Shown here one piece after another: positions 10,650 to 22,757 of a DNA stretch of 64,000 bases (positions are counted from its first letter, which is position 1; every line of letters begins with the position of its first letter). Below the pieces are notes generated by a model that made no database searches, had not been told where the DNA came from, and saw only the letters and a list, made by a program, of their open reading frames with translations. The stretch is from Incurvaria masculella (Eukaryota; Arthropoda; Insecta; Lepidoptera; Incurvariidae). The stretch covers positions 13,100,001 through 13,164,000 of the forward strand of contig OX335647.2 of assembly GCA_946894095.1 (NCBI GenBank), in the 5' to 3' direction. Both the position numbers and the translations under genes were made by a program.

Positions 10650-12258
10650 ATGCTTTTTCTCCCGGTGAGTTCATTTACCACGGTAACCAGGTCGTAATTG
10701 GTACACTTATTAAATTCAATTACGTTTGGAAGGGGTCTAAGGGGTCTGGGAGACCGTGGGCTGGAGGTATTATATAAATGTTAACAACATTTAACTAACC
10801 CAATTTCGGACTTGAGCGGTCCCGTACGCCGTACAATCAAGTCGCGGATTTGCGAAAGTATGATCGCGGGATTGGGGTTCTCAGATTACTATTACATACA
10901 GATTACAGATAACTGTTTGGCGTGCTGGAAACATATTTTAAAAACATTGGGATATGCAGATATCGATACAGATTACTGACATCACTACGCTGTTGGCTCG
11001 ATGTTTGATTGCTATGAGGAATGTTTGGATATGTTCGGCGACCCGACAGACGGGGTGAGACTGCGACGCATAGGTGTGTCCAACAGTTAGGTAGTATGGG
11101 GCATAGAATAAATATATATTGGTAGGATGATTCGTTAATCTCCTGCGACGTTCGGCGACTGACACGTGCCGCTCTTGTTGGCTTAGCCGCAGCGGCTGCG
11201 CGTGCGCACACGTTTTGTCTCAGGCGCCGCTACGCGGGCACCGAACGTACAGGGTGTCCATTTTTGGAATTCCGCAACTGATTCCTCAGTTTCGGTCTTC
11301 GCGACGGAAAGATTCCTAAGCACACAATTTAAAAGAATAGGCCTACTTACTGATGTTAACTGTCCGATTGTAATAGTAGTTTAAGCAAACAATGTAACAT
11401 CTTGTTCGAGCGCACTTTTTTCACACCTAATGCATGTAGCAAATGAGATTGAGAAACGGCTCTTTCTCAAAAGCCTAATGTCAACCACGAGGGGGTGCTC
11501 TGATTCTCTGCGGCGGGTGCTTCGGATATACTCGTTGTCCTTTTGCCTCAATGTTAATCTGATTTTTACTTTTCAATTACTTTTCCCTTACTTTTCAAAA
11601 TGTTCAATCTTATTGAATGTTCTCTAGGCTAATATAATGCCCCATACCTCAAGGCTATATCTGAACTATAGTATGTTAAATATACACGTTACCAATGTAT
11701 TAGTTCCTCTTGTAAATTGATTACTTACTTAAAAAAAAAATTACTCAGTAGATCATTAATATAGATCAAAAACAGTAGTTGACCCAGGATAGATCCTTGG
11801 GACACACCACGTCTTATATCATGCAGGTCTGATTGAATCTGTATTTTTTCTCCGTTCTTATTTTAGCTACTTATTTCTTATACTGTTAACGAATAGTTAG
11901 GTATGAAGTGATTAGTTTGATTAGTAATACTCGTACTGCATAAAACTCACTTGTTTTTAGAAGTTGTGGCAATAGCCGTTACATAGAAAAACTTAATATC
12001 CATATTTTATTAGTAATCATTCAACACATTTTGGAAGAATATGATTACTCTGCACTTCTTATTATTATGTGAAAAACGCTTGCAACTCCGCCTTCGTGTA
12101 GGTCTGTTATTTTGAATGGCACTTGCATCTTCTTTGTATGGACAAAAACAACATATTCATTCGTTAATTCCAGGAATATTGACGGTTCATTCGCATGATC
12201 ATAACGTCCTGACAAAGAGAACCCTTGAAAAGAAATGCCATCTCGCATGCCTCCAGAA
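10650..12258. other. AT-rich spacer, no assigned gene
   Basis: Open frames of 60-100 codons occur on both strands near 10900-11400, but they overlap each other and show no domain or consistent coding signal. No repeat was recognised. Confidence 0.45.
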
Positions 12259-12506
12259 CTGGGGGTCCATTCAGAGTAAAAGTGAGTTCGAATTCGCCAC
12301 TAAATATCAACTCACTTTTTTAAATAGTTAATGTTTCCACACTTCTAGAACATCATTACAGTTAGGTAAAAATCTGGTTTGTCCCGTAAATCCGTTGAAA
12401 GTATAAATAACGGTTCCGTTATTTAAATAATAATATATTTCCCAGCTATTTTTAGGTTAACTCACTCCCGAACTCGAACTCACGCTTGCTCTGAATGGAC
12501 CCCCAG
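12259..12506. repeat. MITE-like element with 38-bp terminal inverted repeats
   Basis: Left arm 12259-12296 begins CTGGGGGTCCATTCAGAG. The reverse complement of right arm 12469-12506 begins identically, and 34 of 38 positions match by eye. The interior is AT-rich and non-coding, and the 248-bp size fits a non-autonomous DNA transposon. I found no clear target-site duplication. Confidence 0.75.
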
Positions 12507-12830
12507 GTCGGATCAACTTTATGAGTGTATACTTACGTAGTATCGGATCGGGCTGATTGCCTCGCATTAGATTGAAGCGCACGCTAATAGGAATGAGTGC
12601 AACTCGTCGGTTGCGCGTGCACTAATTGGCGCGCACAGTTACTTCGCACCGCCCCCGCCTAGCTAGCCTCTCGTCACTCTCATAACACCTTATTCAAAAG
12701 TTTCTTAGCTTCGTGCTCTCATTTTCGGAGGAGGTGCGCTCCTTTGACCCAAAAGATGACCCTAGCCTATGTGGTAATTGACCAAAAACGAGCTTGACAT
12801 TTATTTATTAATTACATCTTAATATATAAT

Positions 12831-13004
12831 GTATTAGTGGCTAATACAATTGGCAAAATCATAACTGAAAAATCGGACGATCAGCGCGCCAAGTCTTTCT
12901 TCGTACAGCGTGTTGGGCTCGAAATTCAAAGAGGCAATGCAGCCAGCGTATTAGGGACTGTGGCGGAATCAGCCGGTCTGGGGGAATTATTTCATTTAAT
13001 TTAA
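12831..13004 (+). pseudogene. C-terminal stub of a non-LTR reverse transcriptase (stub B)
   Basis: This open frame ends at TAA 13002-13004. It contains DDQRAKSFFVQRVGLEIQRG, followed by NAASVLGTVAESAGLGELFH. It is the most complete of the three stubs at its C-terminus, and no catalytic region is present. AT-rich sequence follows, as expected for a decayed 3' UTR. Confidence 0.7.
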
Positions 13005-13790
13005 CTTCCTTACTTTATTTAATTTAATTATTATTTTAGTTTTAAGTCAGTTTATTATTATGAAATAATTCTTAAATGTGTACTAAAATTTAAATAAATA
13101 AAAATTATTAGTACAGCATTTAAGTGGTTTCTGAAAGCAACGGGATATGTCTTGTGATTGCGCTGTTAGCTTTTGTGTCCATTCTTAGATCCTAGACAAG
13201 GCTGGTGCCCGTTTTCCAGGAAGTCTATTTGCTTTAGTAACAGTGGTTGATATGTATATTAAATATTATAATTATATATTTATATTTGAAAAGCTATGGT
13301 AAAAAAAGGATTCAATGCGTTTTCATATTATGTAGCTAAGTAACTGCATTGAATTTAAAAAAATGAAGGAGATAGTTGTACTTATAAATTATTATTATAT
13401 TTTGTTCATCCTTTTGCCTGAAGAGAATTTGGAGAAAAATATGTTTTCAAAAGACAGTATTTATTAATACAGTATAGTAATACAGTATGTATTAATAGTT
13501 AGACCACACATCTACACCATTGGTGTGACTAGTTGCTCACAAGCCTCTACTAATCCCATACCAAATCGAGCAGCAAATGAGCAAACAATACCTTGAATAA
13601 AATCAATTAAAATCAGACTGTTGAATGACCGTATCCGATAAGCTGTAGTTTTATATTTTTTGTTTTCAAAATAAGCACTTATTTGCTAACATGATTATCG
13701 GAAAAACTTGATATGGAACTATTTTATTATTTAAATTAATAAAAGTTGGTCCTTGCCATTAAAATTCATATATACGTTCCGTGTTTTTTA

Positions 13791-14036
13791 ATCCATATAA
13801 AACTGTAGGTCCCATGTACTAGGTGGTAAGGCTAAGCCAGTCCGGTACCTTCGAATTGAACGAAATTATTGTCGAAGCTGTAATGGAAACAATCCGTTTT
13901 TCCATCCAGTGCAATGTGGAGAAGTCCTGGTATAGTACCTAATTCCCCCCTACTTCCTTCAGGAGTGCAATGTATTGGGCTAATACTATGATTGTGGGTG
14001 TGGTATTAGCCACCAATACCAGTTTCACAAAAAAAC
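13791..14036 (+). repeat. SINE copy without its head
   Basis: The copy begins ATCCATATAAAACTGTAGGT, includes CTAGGTGGTAAGGCTAAGCC, a diverged GTCGAAGCTGTAATGG and CCATCCAGTGCAATGT, and ends GTGTGGTATTAGCCACC with an A run at 14028-14036. The promoter head is lost. Confidence 0.85.
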
Positions 14037-14214
14037 CTTTATGCCTCTCACTTCAAGGAATCTCTGTTTTATTACATTTCAAGATGTATAACTATTGCTA
14101 TATTACTTGAAATGAATTAAAACTTGGTGTATAAGAAGATGTCGTAAAAGAAGTTTACTAATGTAAATGTAGTTAGATAGAGCATTGAGTAGATTGTAGA
14201 GATCTAGAGATGCC

Positions 14215-14750
14215 CTCCGCTGCCGCCGCCGCTCCGCCTCCGCGCAGCCACCGCACCGCCTTGACCACCGCGCCACCGTGCCGTGCGGCTGTTATTAGCA
14301 CCGGACTTCATTTCATAACTGTTACACTTGTGTGTATGGCTCAGTTGTTATTTCCATATCAAGTTACTACTTATTTGTAAAAGTGCTTAACCGGACCGAT
14401 TTTTCACCGCCAACGAATCACCATTCTCCGTGTTTACCTTTTCATTGTACTGTCATTAATTTATTAAAATAAACGTGTGTAGAATCACAAAAGCGCGAAT
14501 AACTACTGCACGTATGGAGCAGTCCATTCAGAAAAATAGCTGAGCAACGAGAAGTCAAGTGCGAGGAATTGTGGCAGGAGGGTCACGAGTTGGGAAGGAG
14601 GTCACGTGGCCGCCGCTACCGCCTTCGTGCTGCACCGCTCCACCGCCGCTGCCGCACCCGTACCGCACCACTCCGCCGCCGCTACCGCGCACATACCGCA
14701 ACACTTCAACGCCGTTACTGCATCCTCCGCTCCGCTTGCTGTGGGTGTGA
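14215..14750. other. Two GC-rich islands in AT-rich DNA
   Basis: Bases 14215-14300 and 14600-14745 are rich in CCGCCGCT-type triplets and CpG. Frames of 63-71 codons run through the second on both strands and give low-complexity peptides (P, T, R or A rich), so they are probably not proteins. The islands could be promoter or exon DNA of an unseen gene or simply CCG-type repeats. Confidence 0.35.
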
Positions 14751-15360
14751 ATTCCGAATTCAGTTTCCAAGGTGACTTTATAATTTTATTGAATCACTTT
14801 AAAGGTAATTCTTTTTAAACAAAACCTTTTTATTTTTTCCAGGCGGTAAGATAAATTAAATTGAAAATCGTCGGAATACCTCTTACAGTCCTACGTAAAT
14901 TTGAGAAACAAACCAAAAACACACATGAATGTGACTCTCAATTTTGAAAATTGTAGTTTCCTCCAATTTTTTCCTTCCATTACGTAATATATACAACTTT
15001 ATTTATGAAAAACCGGTATGGGACGTTAAATCCACCTCACCTCGCGGAACCAACCACACGCTCAGCTGAGCTATTGAGTTTGTTTAAATGACGTTTGAAG
15101 ATTACCATTCAAAGCAAAACCAAAACAAAATTCTGTTAGTAGTGCATAAATGATAGCAGAGAAAGATTGCAAACGTCATACAGGTGTTGAATAGGGATAA
15201 TAAAAATAAACAGATGTCGTTGCAATTCACATTTGAGAATACAATGAATACAAACCAATTAATATTGCTGATAATTTTTATTTACAATGACATTACTTAA
15301 TTTATAGTTTTAAAGTGGCCCAACCCGGCGGGCCTAACTCATTCGCGGGCACGGTACAAA

Positions 15361-15860
15361 ACCGTGCTGTTGCGCTCTGGGACCTTCTCTGTTTCAAAGA
15401 ATAAGACAGGCTCCGTGATGAGGAAGATGCAACATGTCCACAAAAAAGACAATGTGCATAGTGTATGATTTGGTAAGATTTACGAAAATTTTAATTTCAA
15501 AACGACTTATAGCTAAAAGTAAACCACGACCGCTGTAGTCCAAAATCTAACAGAAACCAAATAGATTATAAATCTTGATAAAATAAGCTATGTCTGATGA
15601 CTAATCTTTTTAAGATGTTCTTATTTTATCATAGCGTAATCCACCTCCAAAGTTATTGTATAAAACGCACGAAAAATTCGAACTTTCGGACCTTCTAACT
15701 TAGAAACCAAACACAATTTTACAATGCCAATGGTCATCAGACATCTAGTTCGATCAAATAAAGGTATTTTGAACAAAATGTTGTATCTCTGACAAGAAAT
15801 ATGGGCGTGATCTTCTTTCCCCTTTTGTATGGGGAGATGAGCGGGATGGGCCACCTTAAT
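15361..15860 (+). repeat. Unclassified interspersed repeat, copy 1
   Basis: This segment is homologous in the same orientation to 24709-25205. Shared blocks include TTGCGCTCTGGG, GACTCCGTGATGAGGA-type sequence, CATGTCCAC, and a second half with CGGACCTTCTAAC and GTCATCAGACATCTAGTT. Homology is interrupted by indels. No coding capacity or terminal repeats were seen. Confidence 0.65.
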
Positions 15861-17298
15861 GTAACATTTTCACCATGACTGCCTCGGAAAAATTTTTGAA
15901 TTAAGCTTAGTATGCATAATTAAGCTCGGATAACGGTATAACAAATTCTGGCAGTGACGGGAGATAGCGCTGGTCAGAAATGTCGTAGTAACATCGAAAA
16001 TGGAAGTATTTAGCGAGTTTTGTAAGTTGTATGACATTAGCAGTCTGTCCCTACCATGCCATTACGGATAGCGATATGTTTGACCTAAAGTGCATCCGGA
16101 CGCGGTCGCGCTGGCGGGAGAGGCGGGGCGCCCCGACCGTTCGCCGTACTCTCGCCGTGTTATTATATCTACACGGTGTATAATCTTGTACGTCGACACG
16201 ATGACCCGCTGCTCCGATCTCAGATTAACATTCAGTTCAATGGCGAAGGCTCTCTCTGAGCTTTCTATGACCATGACCGATAGCGTCCGTCCCGATGAGA
16301 CGAATTAGAGTGTGAGATTGTTCTGAAATCGGTACAAAATGATAACCATCATGGGGGTCGGTGGGGATAAGAACTTGTTTTCTACTTTACACTCATATTG
16401 AACCACAATGTTGCTGATATTATTCCTATGACTTCCGAATTTCTTCATCCATTGCTATTGTCTTTGCATCATCCATAGGTTCAGCATTGGACACTGCACT
16501 CGAATTTATCATGTTTTATCATTGACCAGATAATCACAGCGAAGAAGAACTTGTGAAAAGAATTGACTTAACATTTTTCATCACAAAAGTGTTTGCTATT
16601 GTTTATGGGCAAACGAGTTATTCCTTGACTCCTATTTTGTGTCTATAAACTGATGTTGATAATAGAAGAAAAACACATTACCAAAATTACCAAATTTATA
16701 GGCATTTACAAAAACCAACAATTCATGTCGAATGCTTCTTGCATATATTTTACAGTTTGTTTTGCAAGGACTCCGCTTACTAACATATTGCCAATTTGAG
16801 CATGCCAATCCCCTCAAACAGCACCCGTTCACGAGCATTACGCCCGGTTTAGCTATCGAGTATGGATAGCATCATACATAGATGATAGCATCACGAAGAG
16901 CAGGATCGTGTTATTTCTGAAATACAAAAAGCATTTGTTTCACTATTAAATTATGTTTATCACAATTCGATATCAGGTTAAGAAGCCTGGTTTTACCCTA
17001 GTGCTGATTTATTTTAATCGACACTTAAATGGCCTCTATTACTAAAATGCTGATTATCTTGTACTGGTATTGGTTGCAAGCTGCTAAGAAGATCTCTTTA
17101 TATGTGGCGATTAAGCTAATCAGCAGTAGGTGAAAAAGGACCTAGTAATAAATCTGAGGTCATCGATTTTGCAGGCTTACACCCTTAAACCATTTAAGGG
17201 ATACAGGAAATCGCAAATCAAATTAGATTTTTACCGATCTCACAAAAGTAGGAGTTTCTATGTATCAGCTGTATGTATTTTTTTATATTTTTGTATTA
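15861..17298. other. AT-rich spacer with one short GC-rich patch
   Basis: A GC-rich, CpG-rich patch lies at about 16088-16160. Frames of 68-72 codons there are on opposite strands and resemble nothing known to me. Confidence 0.4.
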
Positions 17299-17332
17299 GT
17301 GCGAGTCCGACTCGCACTTGGCCGGTTTTTTT
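17299..17332 (+). repeat. 3'-end fragment of the GTGCGAGTC-hairpin repeat
   Basis: The segment carries the terminal hairpin GTGCGAGTCCGACTCGCAC and the following TTGGCCGGTTTTTTT end found in the full copies. The next full copy starts about 90 bases downstream on the same strand, so this may be a tandem insertion. Confidence 0.85.
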
Positions 17333-17420
17333 ATATTTTAGGCCCCATGCTCATCGGCGCGACAGGATACATCATCGGTAGGTTATTTTTAGTTATTTAT
17401 TTCTGTGCAATAGATTCATT

Positions 17421-17717
17421 TTTAGGGTTCCGTACCCAAAGGGTGTATACGGAACCCTATTAATAAGCCTCCGCTGTCCGTCCGTCCGCCCGTCCGTCTG
17501 TCACAGGGCTGTATCTCATGAACCGTAATAGGTAGGCAGCTGAAATTTTCACAAAGTGTGTATTTATTTTGCTGCTATAACAACAAATAAGTAAAATTAA
17601 AATATAATAAATATTAAAGGGCAAAATACAAAAAAAAATGATTTTTTAGTGTTAAAAAATTTACGATGGTACGGAACCCTTCGTGTGCGAGTCCGACTCG
17701 CACTTGGCCGGTTTTTT
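17421..17717 (+). repeat. GTTCCGTACC / GTGCGAGTC-hairpin repeat, copy 1
   Basis: The copy opens TTTAGGGTTCCGTACCC and folds back almost at once onto ACGGAACCC. A GTCC tetranucleotide tract follows, then GTATCTCATGAACCGTAATA and GGCAGCTGAAATTTTCAC, a variable AT-rich part, a GGTACGGAACCC that is inverted relative to the start, the hairpin GTGCGAGTCCGACTCGCAC, and a T run. The same layout recurs in six other places in the window. I know this repeat type from moth sequences but cannot name it. Confidence 0.92.
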
Positions 17718-17999
17718 AGTCGGGTTATTTTTAGTTTTATTTGTAGCATTATATTTTTATATTAACGAATTTAATGTTACATGCACTATTCATAAATTAA
17801 ATTAAGTCACTAATTTAATTGTTCATGAGTTTAAAATATGTATCTGTGATGTGTAACCCGTAATATTGTCTCAAGGCGTCTGTGCATTAAATCGTCATAA
17901 ATTGACTTCTCGGGATCTTCTGCAAGAGGACCAATATGCATTTGCCGTCTATTATATTACAATACTTCAAGTAATGGAAACCTCACGGGCAGTAGTAGC

Positions 18000-18180
18000 G
18001 AGCGGCAGGCGGGGGCAGGCGGAGCCCTAAGTCGTGAGAATTCCTCCAACTTGAGTAATTCCTGGTTTTTTGGTGAGCTCGCTCGCATCCATTATTTGCT
18101 CGCGCACCTCCGGCCGCGGCGGGGCGGGGCGGGGCGGGGCGGCGCGTGGAGCGAGCGTCGTGGCTCGCACGCTTTACATA
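18000..18180. promoter_or_regulatory. GC-rich, CpG-rich island with repeated GC boxes
   Basis: Around 18118-18145 there are four tandem GGGGC units. The whole 180-bp island is CpG-rich within AT-rich DNA. Repeated GGGGCGGGGC is an Sp1/KLF-type binding sequence, so promoter or enhancer function is possible. No adjacent exon is evident, and a plain GC repeat is the alternative. Confidence 0.25.
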
Positions 18181-18566
18181 ACGGTAGCGAAACATAGGAA
18201 ATGTTTGCTCATCGATATTACCGAGAACAAATGAGTTGAATTGTTGGCTTTACGAAAAACCCTCCCGCGTGTACAAGTATGCTAATGTATGTAATTTAAT
18301 GACGTTTAGACTCGGTGCGTGCACAAACTGAGGCTTCCTGTGATATTCTGGAGTGCAGCGACATGAGAAGCCGCTCACGTATGTTCGTGATGCGTACGAC
18401 TAATGACTCCACCCGACACCAACATCTATGTGAGTATGTATACATACTCTGTCAATGATTTGCCAATAGGTACCATCATATTATGGCCAATAAAAAATGT
18501 TCATACTTTTTATTTTATGTTATAAACATTTCTAGCCTTTTATTTGATGTGAAGTCGTCTAATAAA

Positions 18567-18790
18567 ATTATAATCGTCCATAAACCACTAACGTTTTTTT
18601 GGTGATTTGTTATTTTTATTTAGTGATAATTAACTAAATACAATTTATCATTATTGATTAGGGAAGATTAACCTTTGGGTGACTCTGAAGAGAATACAAT
18701 TGCCATAAGCCACTAAAGATTTTTTTTTCATTCAGGTGATAATTAACTAGGTACAAATTTATGATAATAGATAAGGAAAAAGAACCTGGT
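18567..18790 (+). repeat. Imperfect tandem duplication, about 110-bp unit
   Basis: The segment near 18567-18680 (CATAAACCACTAACG, then GTGATAATTAACTA) repeats at about 18697-18790 (CATAAGCCACTAAAG, then GTGATAATTAACTA). Divergence is moderate and there are small indels. Confidence 0.7.
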
Positions 18791-19920
18791 ATATTACATA
18801 CAATTCATTGATTCTATTAAGATTATATCTGCTTAATTAAGATGGGCCCGCAAGCATTAGAAAAGGACGCTTTGCATACAAATGTAGTTTACTAATTATA
18901 CTGCCTGGGTCAAACAAAAGATAAAAGAAAATTTTTAGGAATACAATATTTTTGCTGTCATTCGAGTGGTTCAATTTTTCTAAATAAAAAACTGAGCAGA
19001 TGGTTGAGTGCCTGGAATAAGATTCTTACGGACCATTTTTAACTTCACAGGACGTTAGTCACCTCTTACAAGCGTGAAATATCCTCAAATTAAATCGTTA
19101 TGAGCACAGCAAACACAAATATTTCTGCAAATCATGGCAAACAACAAATTTTACCTTTCAACGCAAAAACGGAAGCCGTTAGTCACTAGATCTCCATATA
19201 AGAATAAGACAATGCGTACAGCCGACACACGGTACAACCTATCGCAAACAATCGGGCCATCCTCGTTTGCACACCTACGAAAACAAATAAGGCATAATTA
19301 TCGCTAGAAACACCTCGCAGTTAAGTCCACAAATATTTGACATTCGTTTGTAAATTTTAACAAACGGTATTGTTCATTGACTCAGGATGCCACTTCTTGT
19401 TAGAGTCCTTTTTAGGCGCTCGCTAATAACCCGTGCCAACGTGAAAAGAGTCTGTAATATAATCAAGTCAACCAGCGTTGTTAGCAATTTATGATTTTGA
19501 AAACGCGTTTCGTACGAAATTGTTAGGCTTATTTAAGTCGAGTTTTAATGTCTGAGTCGGGTTACAGAGATTCGCGAAAACAAATCAATCAAATTATTTA
19601 CGAATTAAGTAACCACGATAACCAATAATAACAGATGGTCTTTTTTATTGTTAATGATTTATATCCGTTTTCCGAGTCATATTTTCGAGCATTTTAAGGT
19701 ATGATTACATAAAAAAATCAGTAAATTCCTGTTTTTTTAATATTCATAAATCAGTTAAATAAAACATTATCAAAACTCAACCTTTATTTGTGAGGTCCAA
19801 AAGAGAGACATGACTTTTTTGTTATTTGTTTCGTTAGTAATATGCATGCAATTTTAAAATGTTATTCAAATATCTAAAGAAAGGAAGGCGCCCCAAGCGG
19901 ACATACGGATAAGCATATGG
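18791..19920. other. AT-rich spacer, nothing recognised
   Basis: There are no open frames of note, no repeat similarity to the rest of the window and no GC island. Confidence 0.5.
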
Positions 19921-20215
19921 TTTTTAGGGTTCCGTACCCAAAGGGTGAAAACGGAACCCTATTACTAAGCCTCCGCTGTCCGTCCGTCCGTCCGTCTGCA
20001 CAGGGCTGTATCTCATGAACCGTAATAGGTAGGCAGCTGAAATTTTCACAGAGTTTGTATTTATTTTGCCGCTATAACAACAAATATGTAAAATAAAAAA
20101 ATAATAAAAACTACAAGGCGGTTCCATACAAAAAACGTGATTTTTTGTGTTCAATCTTGTACGATGATACGGAACCCTTCGTGTGCGAGTCGGACTCGCA
20201 GTTGGCCGGTTTTTT
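19921..20215 (+). repeat. GTTCCGTACC / GTGCGAGTC-hairpin repeat, copy 2
   Basis: A full-length copy with four GTCC units followed by GTCTGCACAGG. The terminal hairpin has the variant centre GTGCGAGTCGGACTCGCAG, and the copy ends TTGGCCGGTTTTTT. Confidence 0.92.
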
Positions 20216-20526
20216 ATAAACCACCGATTCTCTCAATGTCAAGAGCCGAGTTCACGAAAGGATAAAAAATCAAAATCAACGTCAACGTATGATCAACCAC
20301 ATCACTTTGAATAGACATTATGGAAGGAACTCCATCCGTTTCACTAAAAGTGACGTGTTTTAACATTGATTAACTCAGCCTTATCTTTGTGCAATCGGGC
20401 AATGGATGTGAAAGTATATGTTTTTAACTAACGGCTGTGTACCCCGCACCAAGAGGATGTACCCACAGTACCCACAGAGAAATGTAATATTTTATCTTTA
20501 TGTATATACCTCTCTCAACTTGCTTA

Positions 20527-20992
20527 GGCAGCGTTCATAAACCACGTGACGGATTTAGGGGAGGGAGGGGTTCGGCTCTCAGTCACGTCTGGTCACGACG
20601 GGGAGTGGGGGATCGTGCCGCGCTCCGCCCGCCTCCGCGTTAATTTCTATGAAATTTGTAAATAAAACAAATTATAATATTTAATGTTAAAGGCTGAGCC
20701 TTTTTAACACTGTATATCCGTAAACATTAAATATGATGTCGAACAACAGTGAAAATCTAAATAAACAAAACAAATTATATTAAAATTTTATACTTTTTTC
20801 GGCTCTTAATGTGGTGGTTTTGGTTATGTAAACCTGTATAAATGTTATGTAATGACCTCGATATTGTCCTATTAATAATCTTCCCCCTAAGATCAGAAAT
20901 AACGGTCTTTTTGGCACGTACCTTGGGTAGGTGGAGGGAGGGCCAAATCCAAAAATGGTCTAAAATCCGTCACGTGGTTTACGAACGCTCTC
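20527..20992. mobile_element. MITE with a TTA target duplication (PIF/Harbinger-like)
   Basis: The left end reads GGCAGCGTTCATAAACCACG. The reverse complement of the right end reads GAGAGCGTTCGTAAACCACG, and both continue TGACGGATTT. TTA flanks both sides (20524-20526 and 20993-20995). The 466-bp interior has no transposase. A 3-bp TTA/TAA duplication is the hallmark of PIF/Harbinger elements, so a non-autonomous Harbinger-type element is the best reading. The motif resembles abundant insect MITEs starting GCGTTCATAAACCACGTGA. Confidence 0.78.
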
Positions 20993-21240
20993 TTATCTCT
21001 CTCTTGTTGCTCTCCACTTCTGGATGTAGGTCTGCCCAATACGATAATTACGGTGTGGTAAAATTAATTTTTCACTGTGTTTTGTTAAAGGATATTGGTC
21101 GCTGTAACAATCTGTACTAATGCCTGATGTAATGAAAACCTTTTTGCGTTTAATAACCATACCGCAATATGTACATATGTACATCGTTTTGGAGATATTT
21201 TTACGACAGCACACGTACCAAAACAATACGCAATGCACAC
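20993..21240 (-). pseudogene. Possible RTE-type reverse transcriptase tail, badly decayed
   Basis: A minus-strand frame ends ...GQTYIQKWRATRER, recalling the EAYVQQWT C-terminus of RTE-type elements seen better at 41387-41500. Only this short tail is similar. It directly abuts the Harbinger-like MITE. Chance cannot be excluded. Confidence 0.25.
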
Positions 21241-21750
21241 ACCTAATGTTAGACTAAAATTACAACAAAATCATAAAAGTACAGTTAGTACATTAGTTAA
21301 CTGCCTCACCGAGGAGGCGATCGCTCTATACAGGTGGACGAAAGTATGCACACGACAACCACTTAATATTATTATAAATATTTAGATTTTTTTTAATAGA
21401 AACATCTGTTACATCTAAATCATCACTTCGATGTTTTAAAAAATGAAATGTTTGTTCTCAATAGAGTATCAAAGTGTGATAATTGAAAATTGCCATCAGT
21501 GCCATTAGGCCGTAAGTGAAACCAAATTTAATTATATTTAAAAATAACCACAATGAAGATCGATGATAAAAAAGTAAATATTTAGATTGATGGCCTAGCT
21601 ATAATTTAAAGATAAAACTGAAAATCTCTGGGGCTTTGTATTTTAAAATTAGACAAATGTTCATAAATTAGCATTAAGCAAGTTTAAATAATATACATTC
21701 ATTCGTAATTTTCAAATATAGCTAGACCATAAATGCATCTTTTTTTTCTT

Positions 21751-22081
21751 TTTAGGGTTCCGTACCTAAAGGGTGAAAACGGAACCCTATTACTAAGCCT
21801 CCGCTGTCCGTCCGTCCGTCCGTCCGTCCGTCCGTCCGTCCGTCCGTCCGTCCGTCCGTCTGTCACAGGACTGTATCTCATGAACCGTAATAGGTAGGCA
21901 GCTGAAATTTTTACAAAGTGTGCATTAGTTTTGCCGCTATAACAACAAATAGGTAAAATAAAATAATAATAATAATTAAAGGAGGGTCCCATACAAAAAA
22001 CGTGATTTTTTGTGTTAGATCTTGTACGATGGTACGGAACCCTTCGTGTGCGAGTCCGACTCGCACTTGGCCGGTTTTTTT
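21751..22081 (+). repeat. GTTCCGTACC / GTGCGAGTC-hairpin repeat, copy 3, expanded GTCC tract
   Basis: The longest copy in the window. Its tetranucleotide tract at 21806-21857 has 13 perfect GTCC units, against about four in copy 2. The hairpin GTGCGAGTCCGACTCGCAC and the GGCCGGTTTTTTT end are intact, which suggests a young copy or a tract that has expanded since insertion. Confidence 0.93.
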
Positions 22082-22757
22082 ATTCCTTATTTTGAAATGT
22101 AATACATATGATTTCAATAACGCCCTTTTGGAATTGATTCAATCAGGTGCTAACACACCCTTCAACCTTGTTTTTGAAACCTTTTTAAATATAGTTTTAA
22201 TGTTAAAGGTTTATTAAGTTTCGCGCCACTGGGCTACAGTGGATATCATCATAACATTTTAACAAAAAAAAATTTTAATAAAAAAAAAAGACATGAGATT
22301 ATTTATCAAAGCACTAAGATAGCTTTTTTCTTACTTTTAATTTAATATCTTTTGTAAAATATATGCTGCTTTAAATTAAATTATTATTAAAAAAATCACA
22401 TGATTTCTTCTTTCCGAACGTTGTTTTGTATCAGAAAAGAAAACAATTTACAAGTTATGCATAATTTATTTACTCCGTCATTAACGTATCTAGAGTTCAT
22501 CGGTCCCCTCACTAATTGTGGCGAGCCGGAAGTGGAACTTCCAAACCCTGACTTTCGGCGCCGCTGCCGCCTAATTACCGCTCTAGCCTCACCTCGCTTG
22601 ACTCCTCGGGCAGCTCTGGAGCGACGGACGGACGCGAGGCGAGGCAGGTTCACACTAGCGATGGGTCTTTCCGAGAACCCGCCTCCTCTGCTTTAATGAC
22701 TGCTTTTACCACTCCTTACCAAAACCTACTCCTCAAAATTAATCCCTTATAGTTACT

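Noticed and set aside
22222..22246. SINE head fragment CGCGCCACTGGGCTAC on the minus strand
   Set aside because: About 16 bases match the A-box region and nothing follows that fits the family; could be chance.
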